From Microbacterium memoriense (GTDB lineage: Bacteria > Actinomycetota > Actinomycetes > Actinomycetales > Microbacteriaceae): a DNA stretch of 64,000 nucleotides. The DNA lies in the NCBI RefSeq assembly GCF_025398275.1, contig NZ_JAODOR010000005.1, positions 1-64,000 on the forward strand, written 5' to 3'. Shown here piece after piece: positions 62,035 to 64,000 of the stretch. Every line of letters begins with the position of its first letter. Within the stretch, counting starts at the first letter, position 1. A program made the translations under genes and the position numbers. Under the pieces are notes generated by a model that worked only from the letters and a program-made list of their open reading frames with translations, was not told the origin of the DNA and searched no databases.

Positions 62035-62792
62035 TCATGCTCCCGGATGCCGTGGTCGTCGCCATTCCGGCGCACGACGAAGAAGACCTGCTCGAAGCGT
62101 GTCTCCACTCGGTGCGTGCCGCTCTGGATGCGGTCGGCGTGAGGGTCGCGGTGACGGCGGCCTGTGTGGCGTTGGATCGATGCACCGACCGGTCGCTCGA
62201 GATCGTCCGTCTGCTCGGCGTTCCAGCGGTGGAACTCAACTCAGGAGCTGTGGGTGCGGCTCGTGACGCGGCCCTCGCGGGCGCGCTGGCACGTCTTTCG
62301 GAGTCAGCCTCACCGCTGCCGCTCGACCGGATCTGGACGGCGCATACTGACGCCGACTCGGTCGTGCCCCAGAATTGGCTCACGCACCAGCTGGACCTCG
62401 CCGCCGCCGGTGCCGAGGTCGTGGTCGGCACCGTGCAACCGCGCTTCGACGACCTGGATGACGAACAGCTGCTGGCCTGGCACGCGACGCACTCGCCCGT
62501 TGTTGCGAACGGGGCCGTGCACGGGGCGAATCTTGGCGTCCGGGCCGATGTGCTCGAACGCGCCGATGGATTCCGCGCCCTGCCGGTGCACGAGGATGTC
62601 CTCATGGTCGAACGTGCTCGCGCGATCGGTGCACGAGTCGCCGCGTCGGACGGCGCGCGGGTGCTCACAAGCGGCCGTTCGGTCGGTCGCGCCCCAGACG
62701 GGTACGCCCGCTATCTGCGCGACGAGATGCTGCGGGACCCCCGCGCCGTCGCGGCCCGACGCACGGATCTGGCGGTTGAGTCGGGCTTCTGA
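62031..62792 (+). CDS. Family 2 glycosyltransferase
   Basis: A 253-residue GT-A enzyme. VVVAIPAHDEEDLLEACLHS starts the nucleotide-sugar fold, IWTAHTDADSVVPQNWLTHQ holds the DxD metal site, and RALPVHEDVLMVERARAIGA the acceptor-side ED motif. It lacks membrane segments. It is the third gene of the coupled operon; ATG overlaps the previous stop. Sugar and acceptor are unknown. Confidence 0.88.
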   Translation: MIMLPDAVVVAIPAHDEEDLLEACLHSVRAALDAVGVRVAVTAACVALDRCTDRSLEIVRLLGVPAVELNSGAVGAARDAALAGALARLSESASPLPLDRIWTAHTDADSVVPQNWLTHQLDLAAAGAEVVVGTVQPRFDDLDDEQLLAWHATHSPVVANGAVHGANLGVRADVLERADGFRALPVHEDVLMVERARAIGARVAASDGARVLTSGRSVGRAPDGYARYLRDEMLRDPRAVAARRTDLAVESGF

Positions 62793-62810
62793 ACTCCCCA
62801 TCGTGAATTC

Positions 62811-63119
62811 GCCAGCAGGGGAGCCGCGCGACAGGATGCCGCGACGCCTACCAACGCGTCACGCAACTGAGCGCGGGTCGTTATGCCGAGATCTTGTAGA
62901 GGTGTCCGCCAATCGTGCGCGGCGGCGCGCCTCACGGCCCCGCGCTCGCATGCGCGCAGGTCGCTGTGCACCCGGTCTATCTAGGCGCCGGCCTGCATCG
63001 TCGTGAAGTCCATCTCGACGCGGAAGAGCTGGCGGCGGGCCTCGGCGGTTCGGCGCAGCCGCCTCAGCCGTTCGGCGTAGGCGAGGCGGAGGCGGGCGGA
63101 TTCGTATCCGAACGGAACG
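62811..63119 (-). pseudogene. Decayed LuxR-family regulator (C-terminal pieces)
   Basis: Pieces of a large LuxR-type regulator remain in different frames of the minus strand. ARLRLAYAERLRRLRRTAEA (about 63000-63100) looks like its TPR-like region, RTIGGHLYKI (about 62888-62920) like helix 3 of the GerE-type HTH (usual pattern RTV..HL..I), and LGITTRAQLRDAL (about 62850-62900) like its end. Stops and frameshifts separate them. It is therefore dead. The match is by motif order only. Confidence 0.45.
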
Positions 63120-63352
63120 CAGGATCTCTCTGGTCTGCTGCGCCCGTGCGACGGCCTCCTCGTGCTGCTGAAGCAGCAGTGCCTTTTTCGGCGAAATCGA
63201 AGTTCTCCGCGGGGCCGCACGGGCCGACCGTGAGATCGAGGATGTCGGGCTCCCGCGTGGACAGGGGTGCTAGGGGATGCTCGTCATCGCCCTGTGGTCC
63301 ATCGATCATGACGGGACATCCCGACACCGCTTGGTGCGCGGCGTGACGTTCG
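63120..63352. other. Gene-free or decayed stretch before hspR
   Basis: No intact gene is seen. Minus-strand pieces such as DLTVGPCGPAENFDFAEK and, in another frame, KALLLQQHEEAVARAQQTRE could be remnants of one coding sequence split by a frameshift, but I do not recognise the family. Confidence 0.3.
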
Positions 63353-63643
63353 TCATCGCATCTCCTGTGCGGTGAGGTCTGCGATCTGACCGCGGAGGTG
63401 TTCATTCGTGGTTTCGAGTTCGATGACGCGACGGGCGCCTGCGAGATTCAACCCTTCCGCAAGCAGTGCGACGACTCGTCGAAGCACGGCGATGTCGTCG
63501 ACGCTGTATCTGCGGGTCCCTCCCGCTGTGCGCGCGGGGGTCAAGAGTCCTTTCCGCTCGTAGAGACGCAGCGTCTGCTCACCCACGCCGGAGAGTTCCG
63601 CGGCGACCGCGATCGCGTACACCCCTCGCGCGTCATCGGTCAT
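63353..63643 (-). CDS. hspR: MerR-family heat-shock regulator (HspR-like)
   Basis: A 96-residue protein with a MerR-type winged helix: [40 protein letters not shown] and [20 protein letters not shown], then a short coiled coil. HspR proteins have this layout and repress heat-shock genes together with DnaK. It diverges from the Hsp20 gene, so it likely controls it and itself. It lacks the C-terminal hydrophobic tail of classic HspR, so it may be a sister type. Confidence 0.82.
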   Translation of the reverse strand: MTDDARGVYAIAVAAELSGVGEQTLRLYERKGLLTPARTAGGTRRYSVDDIAVLRRVVALLAEGLNLAGARRVIELETTNEHLRGQIADLTAQEMR

Positions 63644-63679
63644 CTTCGCCTCTCTCCGGAAACATCCTCACGAAGCCAC

Positions 63680-63740
63680 TTGCGACACTGCGGCTCTGGC
63701 GATATAAAATCTATACCTGTCGACATAGATGTGTCGGCAG
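63680..63740 (+). promoter_or_regulatory. hsp20 promoter and inverted repeat
   Basis: TTGCGA (63680-63685) and TATAAA (63703-63708) are 17 nt apart. Behind them CTGTCGACA-N6-TGTCGGCAG (63717-63740) is an inverted repeat with one mismatch. It does not match the classical HAIR consensus CTTGAGT-N7-ACTCAAG. A site this close to the promoter is a likely HspR-type operator. Confidence 0.6.
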
Positions 63741-63775
63741 AATCGACCAAGCAAGTGAAATGGAGGAGATCAGAA

Positions 63776-64000
63776 ATGCTGTTGCAACATGACCCGTTCC
63801 GTGAACTCGACCGGCTCACCCAGCAGGTCTTCGGAACCGTGGCCCGGCCCACAGGTATGCCGTTGGATGCGTGGCGCGAGGGCGACGATTTCTTCGTAGA
63901 GCTCGACCTGCCCGGGATCGACCCGGGCCGACTGGACATCGACGTGGAACGCAACGTCCTCACCATCAAGGCGGAACGGCTGAGTCGGATGCCGGACGCG
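63776..64000 (+). CDS. hsp20: Small heat-shock protein Hsp20, partial
   Basis: ATG at 63776, preceded by GGAGGAG, begins a protein that runs off the right edge after about 75 residues. [20 protein letters not shown], then [20 protein letters not shown] and [15 protein letters not shown] are typical of the start of bacterial alpha-crystallin domains. These holdases bind unfolded proteins under stress. The divergent MerR-type gene is probably its regulator. Confidence 0.9.
   Translation, partial: MLLQHDPFRELDRLTQQVFGTVARPTGMPLDAWREGDDFFVELDLPGIDPGRLDIDVERNVLTIKAERLSRMPDA

Overview
The window is high-GC actinobacterial DNA that looks like family Microbacteriaceae, probably Microbacterium or a close relative. 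The reasons are strong G/C bias at third codon positions, many GTG starts, very frequent GGATGC/GCATCC words, and a typical housekeeping order (tilS-hpt-ftsH-folEPBK-DUF3180-two PH-domain proteins-DUF2520-lysS, then clpC, radA and ldh). The genus is an inference from gene order and composition.

Positions 912-19547 hold an integrative element of the AICE (pSAM2-like) type, inserted in the 3' half of a tRNA-Phe gene and bounded by 119-bp direct repeats with two mismatches. Its backbone is complete and in one orientation: Pra-like activator, FtsK/TraB-type DNA translocase, small lipoprotein, HUH-type RepSA-like initiator, excisionase and tyrosine integrase. The left cargo (1.2-9.2 kb) is a defence island: a DUF262/DUF1524 GmrSD-like protein, a Shedu (SduA) nuclease, an HNH nuclease, two overlapping DNA cytosine-C5 methyltransferases and a PD-(D/E)XK endonuclease. 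The right cargo (15.2-19.2 kb) is a compact run of less usual genes: a DUF7662/GIY-YIG fusion, a small unknown, a metallophosphoesterase fused to a MbcA/ParS-type toxin-binding domain, a uracil-DNA-glycosylase-fold protein, a second GIY-YIG protein and a DUF1643 protein. DNA left of the element (1-911) keeps a decayed transketolase fragment and a pair of integrase-arm-like repeats at the same distance from the att repeat as the pair inside the right end, which suggests an older element once sat at the same tRNA.

Positions 19505-56604 are mainly chromosomal core: three tRNAs (Phe, Asp, Glu), a TAT-exported M23 peptidase, pyrophosphatase, tilS, hpt, ftsH, the folate cluster, membrane PH-domain proteins, lysS, cardiolipin synthase, a DUF2975/DUF2975/Xre operon with a palindromic operator, clpC, a transglutaminase/ATP-grasp/alpha-E operon, an ArgA-type acetyltransferase, radA, lactate dehydrogenase and an MFS exporter. 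Many genes here have a TANNNT box 6-7 nt before the start codon, as expected for leaderless transcripts.

A second, decayed island (56747-59480) sits in tRNA-Ser(CGA). It has a 24-bp att repeat, matching integrase arm repeats, a truncated integrase, two inside-out IS3 transposase fragments and a secreted-protein gene cut by one in-frame TGA. After it come a three-gene cluster (acyl-CoA dehydrogenase-like protein, PIG-L deacetylase fused to a methyltransferase, GT2 glycosyltransferase), a ruined LuxR-type regulator, and a divergent MerR/HspR-Hsp20 pair that runs off the right edge.
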